This document shows positions 34,906 to 45,744 of a stretch of 64,000 nucleotides of DNA, piece by piece. The notes beneath the pieces are model-generated. The model saw only the letters and a program-made list of their open reading frames with translations. It was not told the origin of the DNA and ran no database searches. Made by a program: the position numbers and the translations under genes. Position 1 is the first letter of the stretch. Each line of letters opens with the position of its first letter. The stretch covers positions 1 through 64,000 of the forward strand of contig MU832018.1 of assembly GCA_029204225.1 (NCBI GenBank), in the 5' to 3' direction. The DNA is from Diphasiastrum complanatum (lineage: Eukaryota; Streptophyta; Lycopodiopsida; Lycopodiales; Lycopodiaceae).

Positions 34906-36374
34906 TCTGCTCTTGATTTGGGTTGCATATTCCATGTGTAACAACAATGCAAATATAATAGTATTCGTAATTCACCAAGCATTTTGCAAAAATGGACACT
35001 TTCAAGGGAAATGTTCAACACAAGACTCCAAGCTTTGTCTAGATAGTGCCTATTCGATTCAAGACGTTGGTTGCAATCCATACATGATTTCTGGATTGCA
35101 CACTAAATTCATTAGATTAACTTTCGCCAAACTGTTGCAATTCATGGTTCATCAAGGTGATTGTGACACGTTCAAGTTTACACCCATTTACGATCTCCGC
35201 TTCGTCCAACTTAATAACAAATGTGACTTTACCTCCGCAATTTGTAAAACCAAATTTTTATAACAAAAACATATTAGTTGAAGAGAAGCATACAATTGAA
35301 GACCGAAATCTACAAGAAATGTTCTTACCATTTTTTTTAACTTCATAATTATAAAGTCCTCACAACAGGATTCTAGCCTAAGCATACCATACAATCTTCC
35401 GCTGAACTCGTCAACCGAATCTTCACTAAGGAACTCAAACCGAGTCTCCTCGACCGAGAGGTTCAACCGAAGTTTTTCACTGTAGGCATTATCTGGCATC
35501 CACTCTCTGATGAATGAAATTTTTGTTTGACAAGTACTTACATTTTTTGACCCTCTGTACACGGCAAGTCATAATTGTAGAATAGCTCAAGAATGAATTC
35601 TTTATCTATCTATCCATCTCTAGATTACTTTGCAGAGAGTTTAAGATATTTGTGCATATCCAAATTTATGTGAGATCCATGTCACTTCACAATCAATTTC
35701 TGCATATAATTGAGATATTGGTCTTCGAGTCAGTTACAGAGAAATTGTAAAAATTTGATTCACCTGTTCTAACTAAGCGCTCCACCAAATGTTCTCTACC
35801 TGAGTGCCATGCCACGACCAAGTGCTCTCATAGAGTGCTACAATCAAATCGACTTAAGCATAAGATACACTTGTAGTTGATCCCACTCAAGAAGACAGAC
35901 GGGCAATCTAAATGGACTCAACCAGGGAGAGGACCCCAGTCACAAACCTCGAGTTTTGAGCACCGGGAAGATGAAGATCTTTAAAGAGGAGGAAGTACAA
36001 GAATTGGAAAATCAATCTTCTCCTTTAACCACTCCTACATCCACATCATCCACATTCTGTCATCCAATTCTCTTGCCACAAGATCTATATCTATTTCTAT
36101 GTCTGTTATATCATCCACACCATCTACCAATATCACTACCACCACAACTTCCATCATCGAAATACCACCACCACCTCACCTTACATCTTTTTGTTATTCC
36201 ACCATCTCACCATTCATCTCTTTTCAGACCTTGGTAGTCTTACCGAGGTAGCTAAAAGATTATCACACTGTCTTGCAGAGACCAATTACCACTATATTGG
36301 TTAGTCAGCTAGAAAGAATATTTAAGAAAGCAGGTGAAGCTGCAAGAAAAGATAATAAAAATAAATAAATAAAT
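34906..36374. other. No gene recognised; may include the 5' LTR of the preceding copia
   Basis: A decayed PBS-like TTAGTATCAAGCTAAG (minus strand, about 34888-34905) would place that element's 5' LTR to its right, but no second LTR copy exists here to prove it. Short frames at 34913-35562 have no domain. A CCA-rich stretch occupies 36040-36230. Confidence 0.35.
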
Positions 36375-36674
36375 AATCAAAGAGATCCAGCTGAAAAGGC
36401 CAATACAAAAGAAAAGATCGGCCACCATGCTTGTGCTAGGGAGTATCATGATGTCCGTCTTGGTTGGAACATAACGATGAATGACATATCGCGGAGACTG
36501 ACTGGTATCAGTGGAAGACATGGTGAAGAAAAGTCAAAAACTGAAGGTAATTGCCGTGTGTATATCAGAAAGCAGTATAGAAGATTTGAAAAGTTTTGGT
36601 CGCTAGAGAATTTGGCAAGAGTTCCGCTAGCACAAGTGAAAAATAAAATCGAATTCTACTCTTTTATAGGCTGA
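36375..36674 (+). other. Open stretch of 100 codons, unrecognised
   Basis: It is open from 36375 to a TGA at about 36672, reading NQRDPAEKANTKEKIGHHAC, AREYHDVRLGWNITMNDISR and onward. The charge pattern is coding-like but no family was recognised. It has no in-frame ATG before 36477. It may be a relic. Confidence 0.25.
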
Positions 36675-37099
36675 TTTGGAGGGTCCATTAGACAATGTAC
36701 CAGTTTGGTTATTCAATTTTGGATAAAAATTTGCAAGCATGTTCAGTATTGTGAAAATAGGTTATAAACATCTCGGCAAAGGTTTTTGAGGTACTGAACT
36801 GATCCGGCGAAGGTTTTCAAAATCTAGTAAAAACTCATCCTTCGCCTAAGCACATCATTTGTCCAAGTACTATAATAAATGCAAATTTTGAAAATCTGGA
36901 CCTTTGCCTAATCTAATTTTGGCATTCTGAAGTCATCTGTTAGGTCGGTGAAGGTTAATAAGGACTATAAGATGCTCGACGAAGGTTCCCAAAATGGTAA
37001 ATTTTTTTATCATTCGCCTAACTCAAAAATAGGTATCATCTCTAGAAAGGAACCTCTGCCCAAATCAGTATAGGTATATCTGAGGTGGATGTATGATCT

Positions 37100-37493
37100 G
37101 AAATCTTGACAAAGATTTTTGAGTCTGTATATACAAAATATGACCCAAAAAGTGATTTTCTAAGTCATTTTGCCAAAGCTTGCGTAGTCGGCTGCCATTC
37201 ACCATAGTGTCGAATCTTTTTCCATCCAAATGTTCTAAAATGACCGTTCCATAGTTCAATATTTCTTTCACTCTATATGGTCCTTCACCTATGAGCTTCA
37301 ATTTGCCTTTAATCAATTTGGTCTTATACATAAGTGCTAGATCTCCTTCCTTCAAATCTTTTTTGTATAATCAACGATCGTACCATGCCTTGCGACGAGC
37401 TTTCTTTGTTGCTAATGCATGAACTGCCATCAATCTGGTCTCACAAAGTTTTTCTAAAGCCTCATGATGCATCTCGAAGGATTTTGCATCGTC
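37100..37493 (-). pseudogene. Ty3/gypsy pol C-terminal fragment
   Basis: On the minus strand from about 37490: EMHHEALEKLCETRLMAVHA, LATKKARRKAWYDR-stop, then MKEGDLALMYKTKLIKGKLK, LIGEGPYRVKEILNYGTV, FDTMVNGSRLRKLW. It corresponds to the last part of the gypsy fragment at 28880-29750, in the opposite orientation. Upstream pol is cut off by the LTR beginning at 37494. Sequence left of it (36680-37100) is probably the element's 3' region. Confidence 0.88.
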
Positions 37494-38138
37494 TGTGAGA
37501 GATTTCAACAAGTTTAGTCATATTTTAATAAATTGTCAATTGAGGCCAAAACTCATTTTAGACTTAGAGGTAATTTTTTTTTAGTTATATTAGTTTAAAA
37601 TAAATTCAATAAACACTTTTTGAAAGTGTGGGAAAGTTGGTAGTCGAGTTTGAGAGAGATTCAAATTTGAACCTTGGGTACATTGAATCTAGACCAAAAA
37701 ATAGCAGGGTTTACATTTTGGAGGGAAAGCCAAGTGGCCAAATAGGGTTTTGACCTATTATAAAAGGATGTAACTCATGCAGAGACACATATTCTCTCGT
37801 CTCTCTCTCTCATTTCATCATTATACATGGTTCTCCTTGGGTTCTACTACTCATTGGTGCACTCTCATGATGTTATCTTGCAATTCTCTGTGTAGAATGA
37901 TCATTTATTGCTATTTTTGGATCCGCACGTGTAAAATAAAGTAGGGTACTATAATTGTATGGAAATCAACTATATTTTATGTTTTGGTTCATGTTTGATT
38001 AGTATCTCTTAGAGTTTTCATCTCATTTTGTATGTAGATGCTGATTTTTCTACATTGGCAGAATTGTTGGTTTGCTTCTTATTGTAACCAAAGATCAGGG
38101 ATATGGATTTGATCTTGAATGATCTGAAATCCTTCACA
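37494..38138 (+). repeat. copia 5' LTR (copy C), 645 bp
   Basis: It runs from TGTGAGAGATTT to AAATCCTTCACA, an imperfect 12-bp terminal inverted pair. A TATA box (ATTATAAAAGG, 37757-37767) is followed by a CT-rich segment. A PBS follows at once. It is related to LTRs at 45101-45740, 51176-51740 and 53651-54268. Confidence 0.93.
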
Positions 38139-38152
38139 TGGTATCAAAACTC
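38139..38152 (+). other. Primer-binding site TGGTATCAAAACTC
   Basis: It directly follows the LTR. It resembles the initiator tRNA-Met PBS with changes; the same position in the copy at 51741 reads TGGTATCAGAGC. The leader runs from here to 38694 without coding sequence. Confidence 0.85.
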
Positions 38153-38694
38153 TTGTGTTTCAGGTTATGAAAGGATCAACCATCTTTAGCAAGGATTTGG
38201 AGGAATTACCAATGCTAGAGCATGCTAGATTGATTTCTACTAAAAAATTAGCATTTTTGCATGTGTAGAATTGATCTTTTGCAGGTTAAAACTCAATATA
38301 GGGTTATATACTTGATCAATTCCGATTTCACACTTGGTTTACTGGGTTTAGATGATTTTTGGTGCATGTCTCATTGGAGGCTACAAGAAGATATATCAAG
38401 TTTTTAAAAATTGCATGTAGGATATTCAATTTTTTGTGATTTTGTCAAAACCCTAATTTTGATTGGTTCTCTAGTTTGTGAGGTTACTGAACTTCATTTG
38501 AGTGTGTTTCAATCTTAATCATAGGTTGATCAAGATTTCACTATTCTATGTGTTGATTTTCTAGTTAGAAGTGCTAGAAGAGATTTGAAGGGTTTCATAT
38601 ATTTGTGATTTCTTCTTGAGTTCATTTGTTGACATTCAAGAGAGTGCTTTGTGCATTGGAATAGGTTGAAAGAAGAAAATTAGGTCACTTCAAC

Positions 38695-39427
38695 ATGGCT
38701 ACAAGTGGAGGCTTTATGTTGGAGAGCAATGATAGGCTTACCTTAATCAACTATTCTACTTGGAAGGTGAGGATGGAGTTCTTATTGGATGAATGAGTTG
38801 ATGGAGATTGTTGCAGTTGTGGAGGAATACCTCAAGCACCTCAAGATCAAGTGAGGTATGACAAGAGAGCAAATAAGGCTCTACACATGATTAAGATGAA
38901 TGTTACCAATGAACTTCTCAAGGAAGTTGTTAAGTGTACATCATCTTTGGAGGCTTGGGAAACTTTGAAGAAGCTTTATGAATCGAAGTCTACATCAAGA
39001 GTGATTACTCTTAGGAGGCAAATCTTTCAAAGTTTTCAAAAGAAGGAAGAGAGTACTCATGCTTTTGTTTTGAGGGTTAAAGCATTCAATGATGAGTTAG
39101 CATGTATTGATGAAAGCATTAAGGAGGTAGAACTTGTTCAAGTTATACTTAATGGCTTGTTGGATGATCATGCTAATCTTGTTCAACATTTTGCTATTCA
39201 AAAGACTTTGCCAAGTATTGTGGATTTTCAAGAGATCTTGGTGAATGAGGAGTATAGGCTTCAATCAAGAGGAGGTGGATCTACATCAACATCTCATTAT
39301 GAAGAGGATGCTATGTTCATCAAAGGCACGTTCAAGGGCAAAGGAAGACTTCCTCTTTTGGCAAAAAGAAAGATAAGTCTAAGTTGAAATGCTTTTATTG
39401 TGAAATCAAAGGGCATTTTGCAAATGA
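38695..39427 (+). pseudogene. copia gag, frameshifted
   Basis: ATG at 38695 begins MATSGGFMLESNDRLTLINY, STWKVRMEFLLDE-stop. After a frame change a clean 178-codon piece (38851-39387) holds NKALHMIKMNVTNELLKEVV, STSRVITLRRQIF and LDDHANLVQHFAIQKTLPS. Compared with the copy at 52338, about 45 bases are missing near 39345. A zinc knuckle CFYCEIKGHFANEC follows near 39389 in another frame. At least three frame changes make it non-functional. Confidence 0.9.
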
Positions 39428-39817
39428 ATGTTTAAGAAGCAAAGAAATGAAGGTAGCAAGCAAATCAACTTTACTACTACTGATGAGGATGTAGGTGGTG
39501 GTGATTGTCTTTTGATGTGTTCTTCAAGTCTAATATCAAGTGAAGGTGACAAAGATTCATGGTGGACTGATAGTGGAGCTAGTTCACACATGACTAGTCA
39601 CAAGGAGTTCTTTACTTCTTTGGTCACTTATGATGGAGCCAAGAAAGCAATACAGATGGCCAATGGTGGTGAGTGTGTATTTGAAGGTACTGGTTCAATT
39701 CCTATTTGTCATTCTACTAATAGGAGAGCAAGACTAGTTGATGGTGTTCTTTACATTCCTTCACTTTCAAAGAATTTGTTAAGTGTTGGTCAAATGATAG
39801 AGAAAAATACATGGTAA
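39428..39817 (+). CDS. copia protease region
   Basis: A 129-codon frame containing the aspartic protease signature WWTDSGASSHMTSHKEFF, then MANGGECVFEGTGSIPI and LYIPSLSKNLLSVGQMIEK. That is the usual protease-to-integrase passage. It ends by a frame change at about 39811, where the next long frame begins. Confidence 0.85.
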   Translation: MFKKQRNEGSKQINFTTTDEDVGGGDCLLMCSSSLISSEGDKDSWWTDSGASSHMTSHKEFFTSLVTYDGAKKAIQMANGGECVFEGTGSIPICHSTNRRARLVDGVLYIPSLSKNLLSVGQMIEKNTW

Positions 39818-41187
39818 AGTTTGGTGGTGATGCTTGTTTCATTACAAAGGAAGAAATCTTGGTTGCTAGGGAAAATAGACAAGGTAGACTTTTCAAGCTT
39901 GATGCTTTTGTTATGGCTAACAAAAAAGATGGAATGGATAAGGAGAGTGGTCTCAACTTTCCAAAGTTTCCTTTTAGCATCAATAAGATTGGTGGATCGT
40001 ATGCAAAGTCTACTGCTAGATCTAGGTCAAGATCTAATATGCTTCTTGGAGATGTTCATCTTTGTGCTAACTTGGCTATTCTTGAGGATAATGATGGTGT
40101 TTCAATGGTTCTTCATGGAAAGTGCAAGCATGCAAAAGGTAAGGAAAGAGCTAATTTCATCAATGGTGGTGAAGGTTCTTCCTTGGAAAAGATTGTTGTT
40201 AATGATTTCTTTGATCATATGGAAAAGGATGTTGCTAGGTGCATGCATGAAGGAGGTGGTTCTTCTACATTACTTTGTTATGATTCCAAGATCGTCATTT
40301 TTGCAACAAGTGGAGTCATATGTCTTCATAAAGAGAGTAGATCAAATGGTTCTATCAAGAGACTTGGTGCGGGAGATAGTCACAAGTCAAGAAGAAGAGA
40401 AGTATGTGAAGTGTTCAAAGTAGGATGTACTTTGAATGATGTCACTACGAATGATAGTGAGGAAGAATTATTATCAAATGAGTCATTAACTAAATCATTG
40501 AGTAGAAGTTCTTGTTTGAAAAGAGAGAGTACTTCAATCATCCTTATGTTGAAGGTACTAATCATTTTTTTCATGGCTTCTAATGTCTTTGAGGTTTCTA
40601 CTTCTTATGATGCAATCATTAAGAGGGAGTCTTATGAAGGAAAGAGCAATGGAACATTGGTTCTTGGGAAGTTCCAAGGCATGGATCTCACATCTCTTCG
40701 TCAATTCAAAGGATTCTATGATTGTGAATTGATCACTCATGATCAAGATGGAAAAAGGTTGGTTGGAGAAGACTACATGGAGCAAATCAAAAGGCAATTT
40801 CTTCAAGGCAAGGGAGATCTCATTGGTGAGCTTATCGAGGTTTTTTATGGACTCAAGAAGGCTGGATTTATTAGGTTTGATTCTCATCTTCACCTACTCT
40901 ACTTCATGTTGGATGGAAAGTTTGGAATCTATCTTTTGATTTATGATGGTGCCACCAATGATATTGTTTTCACTAACCTTTGTGAAAATTTGAGATCAAG
41001 CATTGATGAGTTCTTGTTGGATCTAGATCATATGTTTGAGAGGGAGTATTTTCAGAGGTTCAGGTCTGATTATATTCATATCTTTGATATTTTTGATGAT
41101 CAAGAGAAAGGTAAGCAAGTGGAAGCAACTCACTTTGCTTTACTCACATGTTTGGATCATTGGTTCAGCCTAAGTGGTGGCTTATAG
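39811..41187 (+). CDS. 458-codon open frame in place of integrase/RT
   Basis: The first 40 residues are normal copia (GGDACFITKEEILVARENRQ, GRLFKLDAFVMANK). From about residue 42 the HHCC zinc motif and the DD(35)E integrase blocks that follow here in the copy at 41529-43909 are missing. The rest is an unbroken, moderately acidic protein with a Ser/Arg-rich start (TARSRSRS), one hydrophobic stretch (SIILMLKVLIIFFMAS) and a C-terminal part with EVFYGLKKAGFIRFDSHLHL and LDGKFGIYLLIYDGATND. That last part faintly recalls the copia RT order YGLKQA...YVDD, so a strongly diverged RT relic without catalytic Asp pair is possible. It is striking that it stays open while the gag before it is broken. 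Function unknown. Confidence 0.6.
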   Translation: MVKFGGDACFITKEEILVARENRQGRLFKLDAFVMANKKDGMDKESGLNFPKFPFSINKIGGSYAKSTARSRSRSNMLLGDVHLCANLAILEDNDGVSMVLHGKCKHAKGKERANFINGGEGSSLEKIVVNDFFDHMEKDVARCMHEGGGSSTLLCYDSKIVIFATSGVICLHKESRSNGSIKRLGAGDSHKSRRREVCEVFKVGCTLNDVTTNDSEEELLSNESLTKSLSRSSCLKRESTSIILMLKVLIIFFMASNVFEVSTSYDAIIKRESYEGKSNGTLVLGKFQGMDLTSLRQFKGFYDCELITHDQDGKRLVGEDYMEQIKRQFLQGKGDLIGELIEVFYGLKKAGFIRFDSHLHLLYFMLDGKFGIYLLIYDGATNDIVFTNLCENLRSSIDEFLLDLDHMFEREYFQRFRSDYIHIFDIFDDQEKGKQVEATHFALLTCLDHWFSLSGGL

Positions 41188-41528
41188 ATTGCATATCAAA
41201 TTTTCAGCATTTGCATGTAGATTTGGAATAGTCAATTTTTTGTGATTTTGTCAAAACCCTAATTTTGATTAGACCTCTAGATAGTGAGGTTGCTGTACTT
41301 CATTTGAGTGTGTTTCAATCTTAGGAAGTGGAAAAAGTCATTAGATTGAGGATAGATCATAGGTTGATCAAGATTCCATGATTCTGTGTTGATTTGCTTG
41401 GATAAGTGCTAGAAGAGAATTTGTGAGATAGTTTCAAATCTTGGTGATTTCTTTTGAAATCATTTGTTGTTGTTCAAAGGAGTGCTTTGTGCATTGAAGC
41501 AGGTTGAAAGAAAAGATCAGGTCATTGC
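41188..41528 (+). other. Second copia leader joined to the first body
   Basis: From about 41205 the sequence matches the 5' leader at 38395-38694 (TTTTTTGTGATTTTGTCAAA, ACCCTAATTTTGATT and on). A new leader thus starts directly after the 458-codon frame, with no LTR between. Confidence 0.8.
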
Positions 41529-42866
41529 ATGGCAACCTCAATTGGAGTCATGTTGGAAGCCAATGATAGGCTTACCTCAAGTAATTATTCATTATAGAAA
41601 GTGAGGATGGAGTCACTTCTTGAGATGAATGATGTTTTGGATATTGTTATAGGTTTGGAGGAGAGACCAGCAACACAACAAGATCAATTGAGGTATGACA
41701 AGAGGGCCAAGAAGGCTCTACACATGATAAAGATGAATGTTACCAATGAACTTCTCAAGGAAGTTGGTAAGTGCACATCATCTTTGGAAGCTTGGAATTC
41801 ATTGAAGAAGCTTTATGAAACCGAGTCTACTTCTAGAGTGTTGACTCTAAGAAGGCAAATCTTTTCTTGTTTGCTAAAGAATGAAGAAATTCCAAGTACT
41901 TTTGTTTTGAGAATGAAAGCATTGAATGATGAGTTAGCTTGCATAGATGAAAGCATTAAGGAAGGAGAGCTTATTTAAGTGATTCTTAATGGTTTGTTGG
42001 ATGCTCATGCTAACATTGTTCAAAGTATTGCTATTCAAAAGACTTTGCCAAGTTTGATGAATCTTCAAGAGATCTTGATCAATGAGGAATATAGGCTTCA
42101 AGCAAGAGGTGGATCTACATCGACACTTCAAGAGGATGCTATGTTCACAAAGGGCAAATTGAAGGGCAAAACCAAAAGCAAGTGGTCTAAAGGGCAAGAT
42201 CAAGTGGATGCTTCTTCAAGTGGCAAAAAGAAGGATAGATCAAAGCTCAAGTGCTTCTATTGTGGCATCAAAGGACACTTTGCAAGTGAGTGCTACAAGA
42301 AGAAGAGAGATCAAGGAGACAAGCAAGGTAATCTTACTCTTGATGAGGATGGTTTGGATGTGCAAGATGCAAATGATGATGGTTTTGTGATGTCTTCATG
42401 TATGCTTGCTAATGATGGAGATTTAGATCTTTGGTGGATTGATAGTGGAGCAAGTTCACACATGACCTTTCACAAAGAGTACTTCACTTCTTTGTTGGCA
42501 TATGGAGATGACAAGAGGGTGATCTACACGGCCAATGATGGTGAGTGTGCAATCAAAGGGATTGGCACAATTCCTATTTCTCTCTCTACAAATAGGAATG
42601 TTCATTTGGACGATGTCTTGTTTATTCCATCTATTACCAAGAATTTGCTTAGTGTGAGTCAAATTCTAAGTAAGGGCCTCAAGGTGGAGTTTGATGGAGA
42701 TGCTTGTTTGATCGAAAGGAAGGATGTCTTGATTGGAAAAGGTAAAAGACAAGGGAACTTGTTCAAACTTGATGCTTGTGTTATTGCTAACCAAGTTGGA
42801 TGTGTTGCAAGGGAGCAATTTCTATTCAAGAGGTTTGGCACAAAAGGATGGGACACCTCAACTTCA
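41529..42866 (+). pseudogene. copia gag and protease, second body
   Basis: ATG at 41529: MATSIGVMLEANDRLTSSNY, then a TAG, then MESLLEMNDVLDIVIGLEER and ALHMIKMNVTNELLKEVGKC. A TAA lies at about 41976. The 300-codon second piece (41979-42881) has zinc knuckle CFYCGIKGHFASEC, protease LWWIDSGASSHMTFHKEYF and NRNVHLDDVLFIPSITKNLL. A frame change near 42810 shifts into integrase. Two stops and one frame change; otherwise well preserved. Confidence 0.92.
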
Positions 42867-43909
42867 AGTCATTGGAGGTAATGGCAAGGAAGAAGGTTGT
42901 GATTGGTCTTCCAAGTTTCTTAAGTAATGACAAGCATGTTTGTGAGTCTTGTGCTTTGTCTAAGTCACATAGACTACCTTATACTAGATCTATTTCTAGA
43001 TCTAAAAAGCCTTTTCAACTTGTACATTCGGATATTCATGGATTTACTACAATTAGCAATAGTGGAGCTAAGATGTATGTAACATTCATTGATGATTTTA
43101 GTAGATTTTGTTGGATCTATCTACTAAAGAGCAAGGATGAAGTGTATGATGTCTTTGTCAAGTTCAAGAATGCAAGGGAGAACCAATTTTCGACAAAGAT
43201 CAAGTGCTTGAGAGGTGACAATGGTGGTGAGTACATATCTAACAAGTTCAAGGCCTTTTGTGATGAGCATGGGATCAAGAGGGAATATACAACATCAAGG
43301 ACCCCACAACAAAATGGAGTGGCTGAAAGGAAGAATAGAACTTTATGTGAAAGTGCTAAAGCTATGAGGTTAAGTGCTAATCTTGACAAACCATTTTAGG
43401 ATCAAGCTTTGTTGTGTGCCAATTTCTTGTGCAATAGGTGGCCGAGTGCTATTTTGGATGGAAGGACACCTTTTGAGATGCTATTCAAGAGGAGGCCGAA
43501 TGTCAACTTTCTAAGAACCTTTGGATGCACAAGCTATGTCAACATTACTCTTGATGATAGGACCAAGGAGGATCCATCTTCAAGAAGAGGTATTTTTGTT
43601 GGATATAGTGAGGTGAGTAAAGCCTACAAGGTTTACATTCCTTCTACCAACAAAGTGATTGTTGGTATAGATGTCATTTTTTATGAGGGAAACATTCCAA
43701 AGGTGTCTTCAAGCATGATTGATGGTAAAGTAGATGGATATAACATTCTTGATGTTGATGAGAAGGATCCTACTTTGGATGGTGGTGATGATGGACCTTC
43801 ATCAAGTCAAAAGCCAAGGAGAACATCAAGAGAAAGACAAGTACCTTCAAGGCTCACATATGATCAAAAGGGTAAGCAAGTATTTTTGGAAATTATGTTG
43901 CTTTCCTAA
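42800..43909 (+). pseudogene. copia integrase, one internal stop
   Basis: VWHKRMGHLNF...CESCALSKSHRLPYTRS is the HHCC zinc motif. The catalytic triad is complete: FQLVHSDIHG, LRGDNGGEYISNKF and QQNGVAERKNRTL. A TAG at 43397-43399 replaces the Trp codon usual after KPF. The frame resumes as DQALLCANFLCNRWPSA, LDGRTPFEMLF and GCTSYVNITLDD, with the linker SQKPRRTSRERQVPSR, to a stop at 43907-43909. Confidence 0.93.
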
Positions 43910-43914
43910 CCTCT

Positions 43915-44010
43915 TTGGATGAGCCTACAAGTGTATATCAAGCAAGGAAAGAAGAGGAGTGGATCCAAGCAATGGATCTTCAGTATCAAGCTCTTATGAA
44001 GAGTGAAACA
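43915..44010 (+). pseudogene. First residues of copia RT, then abrupt divergence
   Basis: EPTSVYQARKEEEWIQAMDL, QYQALMKSET match the segment that opens copia RT (family: ...ALMKNETWELV). After about 44010 the similarity stops. Confidence 0.75.
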
Positions 44011-44103
44011 TCTTTTGGAGGATCTTCTTGTGTACATGGAGCTATGCAAGTGGATGGATGTTATCTTGCTGTAAAATCAAGTATTGGATCTGAAAAATAA
44101 AGT

Positions 44104-44502
44104 TTGTTCAATGACTTTGATAATCAAGTTGAAGATCAAGAAATTGATCTCAAAGCGCTTCAACTAGTCAAAAGGGAAGTTGGCAATTTGGAGCTAGTCA
44201 AGAGCATCAAAGGAGAGGTAATTGACAAAGGTGTTATGGATCTGTTTTTGCAGCATATTGAAGACTCAAGTAAGATCAAAGGAGCAACAAGGAAGTGTTG
44301 TTCAAGTTTACTTTACTTGTTCTATCTCATGTTTGAGCAATTTCATGTGGATGTGTGCAAATTGTCAAGATATGGTAAAACTAGCTACATTGGTGAGCAT
44401 TGTTTTGATGTTGGATTTGTACTAGAATTCTTGGCTGATTTTGCTGATGGAAATGAAGCTATTGGAGGTTCATTATGCCACTCATTCATGGTCAAGTCAT
44501 GA
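44104..44502 (+). CDS. 133-codon open frame where RT should be
   Basis: MFNDFDNQVEDQEIDLKALQ and on to SLCHSFMVKS, with a stop at 44500-44502. It contains none of the RT blocks (KARLVAKG, QMDVKTAFL, YGLKQAP, YVDD). It has a helical, acidic first half and a hydrophobic Cys-containing second half. The region 44010-44860 thus replaces about 1.3 kb of RT and most of RNase H. It could be captured sequence or very diverged pol; no family was recognised. Confidence 0.5.
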   Translation: MFNDFDNQVEDQEIDLKALQLVKREVGNLELVKSIKGEVIDKGVMDLFLQHIEDSSKIKGATRKCCSSLLYLFYLMFEQFHVDVCKLSRYGKTSYIGEHCFDVGFVLEFLADFADGNEAIGGSLCHSFMVKS

Positions 44503-44839
44503 AGGTATGATGGTATCTTGAGGCAAGATGAAGATGGAGGCTCATTCATGGAGTATCATGGTGGATACAAGGCAACAAAGGACAAAGGAGGAGGAGACAT
44601 GCAAGCAAAAGTTGATCACTCACATTTATTGTTTGTTTGCTGTATTTTTCTAGAGAGTTCATAGTTGGATGCATGGTGGAATCATCTCACTTACATTCTA
44701 TTTGATTCTTCATGTTCTAGTCACATTTTTACATGTAAAATTGATGTAAGAAATAGTGAAGCATCCCAAGTGGACACTATTCTCTATATCAATTATGGTT
44801 GTTTCTATTTTAAGCATTACATGATCATTGAAAGAAGGT

Positions 44840-45105
44840 CTATTCCTAGGAAGAAGATAATTCTTATGATGGATCAAAGTTCTATTGTCAAAAACTATGC
44901 AAGAAGCAAGCATATTGAGATACAATATCATTTTGTGAGGGAGCGAGTCATTGCAAAGGAGGTGGAGCTTCAACATGTGTCTTCAAGGGAATGTGTAGCT
45001 GATATCTTTACCAAAGCATTGGGAAAAGACTTGTTCATGAAGCATAGGACTTCACTTGGAGTATTATCAAAGTCTATGCTAAAACTAGTTGAAGAGGGAG
45101 TGTGA
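44840..45105 (+). CDS. copia RNase H C-terminal end
   Basis: Within the frame 44665-45105: MDQSSIVKNYARSKHIEIQY, HFVRERVIAKEVELQHVSSR and ADIFTKALGKDLFMKHRTSL. This is the typical copia pol end. The DADWAG and SSTEAEY blocks are absent. Confidence 0.88.
45088..45100 (+). other. Polypurine tract
   Basis: GTTGAAGAGGGAG stands directly before the LTR, as required for plus-strand priming in copia elements. Confidence 0.85.
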
Positions 45106-45740
45106 AAGATTTAACTAGTTTCATCACATTTTTGCAATATTTTCATATTTGGCATATTGAGGCCAAAACTTGTTTTAGACTTAGAGGTTGACTTTTCAAA
45201 GTTCATTAGTCTAGATTTCATTTTAATAAACACTTTTTGAAAGTGTGGGAAAGATAGAATGCGAGTTTGAGTAGATTCAATTCGAATAAGTTGGGTACAT
45301 TGAATCTAGACCCAAAATTGGTAGGGTTAGCATTTTGGTGGGAAATCCAAGTGGCCAAATAGGGTTTGGACCTGCTATCTCGTGGAGAGAGTCATCTTCT
45401 CTCTTCTCTATCTCATTTCATGCTTATACATGGTTCTCTTGGGTTCTACTATCCATTGGTGCACTATCTTGGTGATTGCTTGCAATTCTATGTGTAGAAT
45501 GATCTATATTTGCTTTTTTTAGGATCCACACGTGTGAAATACAGTAGCTTGCTGGTTTTGTATGGACAGCAACAGTACATAATCATTTCACTCAAGTTTA
45601 ATCAAGTTCTATTAGTGTTTGCATCTCAAATTGTGTGTAGATGCTGATTTTTCTACATTGGTTAAATTGGTAGTGTATTTATCTTTCTAACCAAAGATCA
45701 TTCAAGTAGATTGGATCTTGAGGATGTGAAATCTTTCACA
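45101..45740 (+). repeat. copia 3' LTR (copy D), 640 bp
   Basis: It starts TGTGAAAGATTT and ends AAATCTTTCACA, a perfect 12-bp inverted pair. It is clearly related to copy C but more diverged at its start. The TATA segment present in copies C and F is missing (about 45375). It holds CCACACGTGTGAAAT at about 45527. Flanks of C (TCGTC) and D (GCAAC) do not match, so they are not the two ends of one undisturbed insertion. Confidence 0.92.
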
Positions 45741-45744
45741 GCAA

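Noticed and set aside
39821-40423. 200-codon plus-strand frame overlapping the 458-codon frame
   Set aside because: Met/Leu/Trp-rich shadow in another frame; the longer frame continues copia sequence and is preferred.
37494-45740. One simple full-length copia element between LTR C and LTR D
   Set aside because: Flanking 5-mers differ, a second leader and gag start inside, and the LTRs are unequally diverged.
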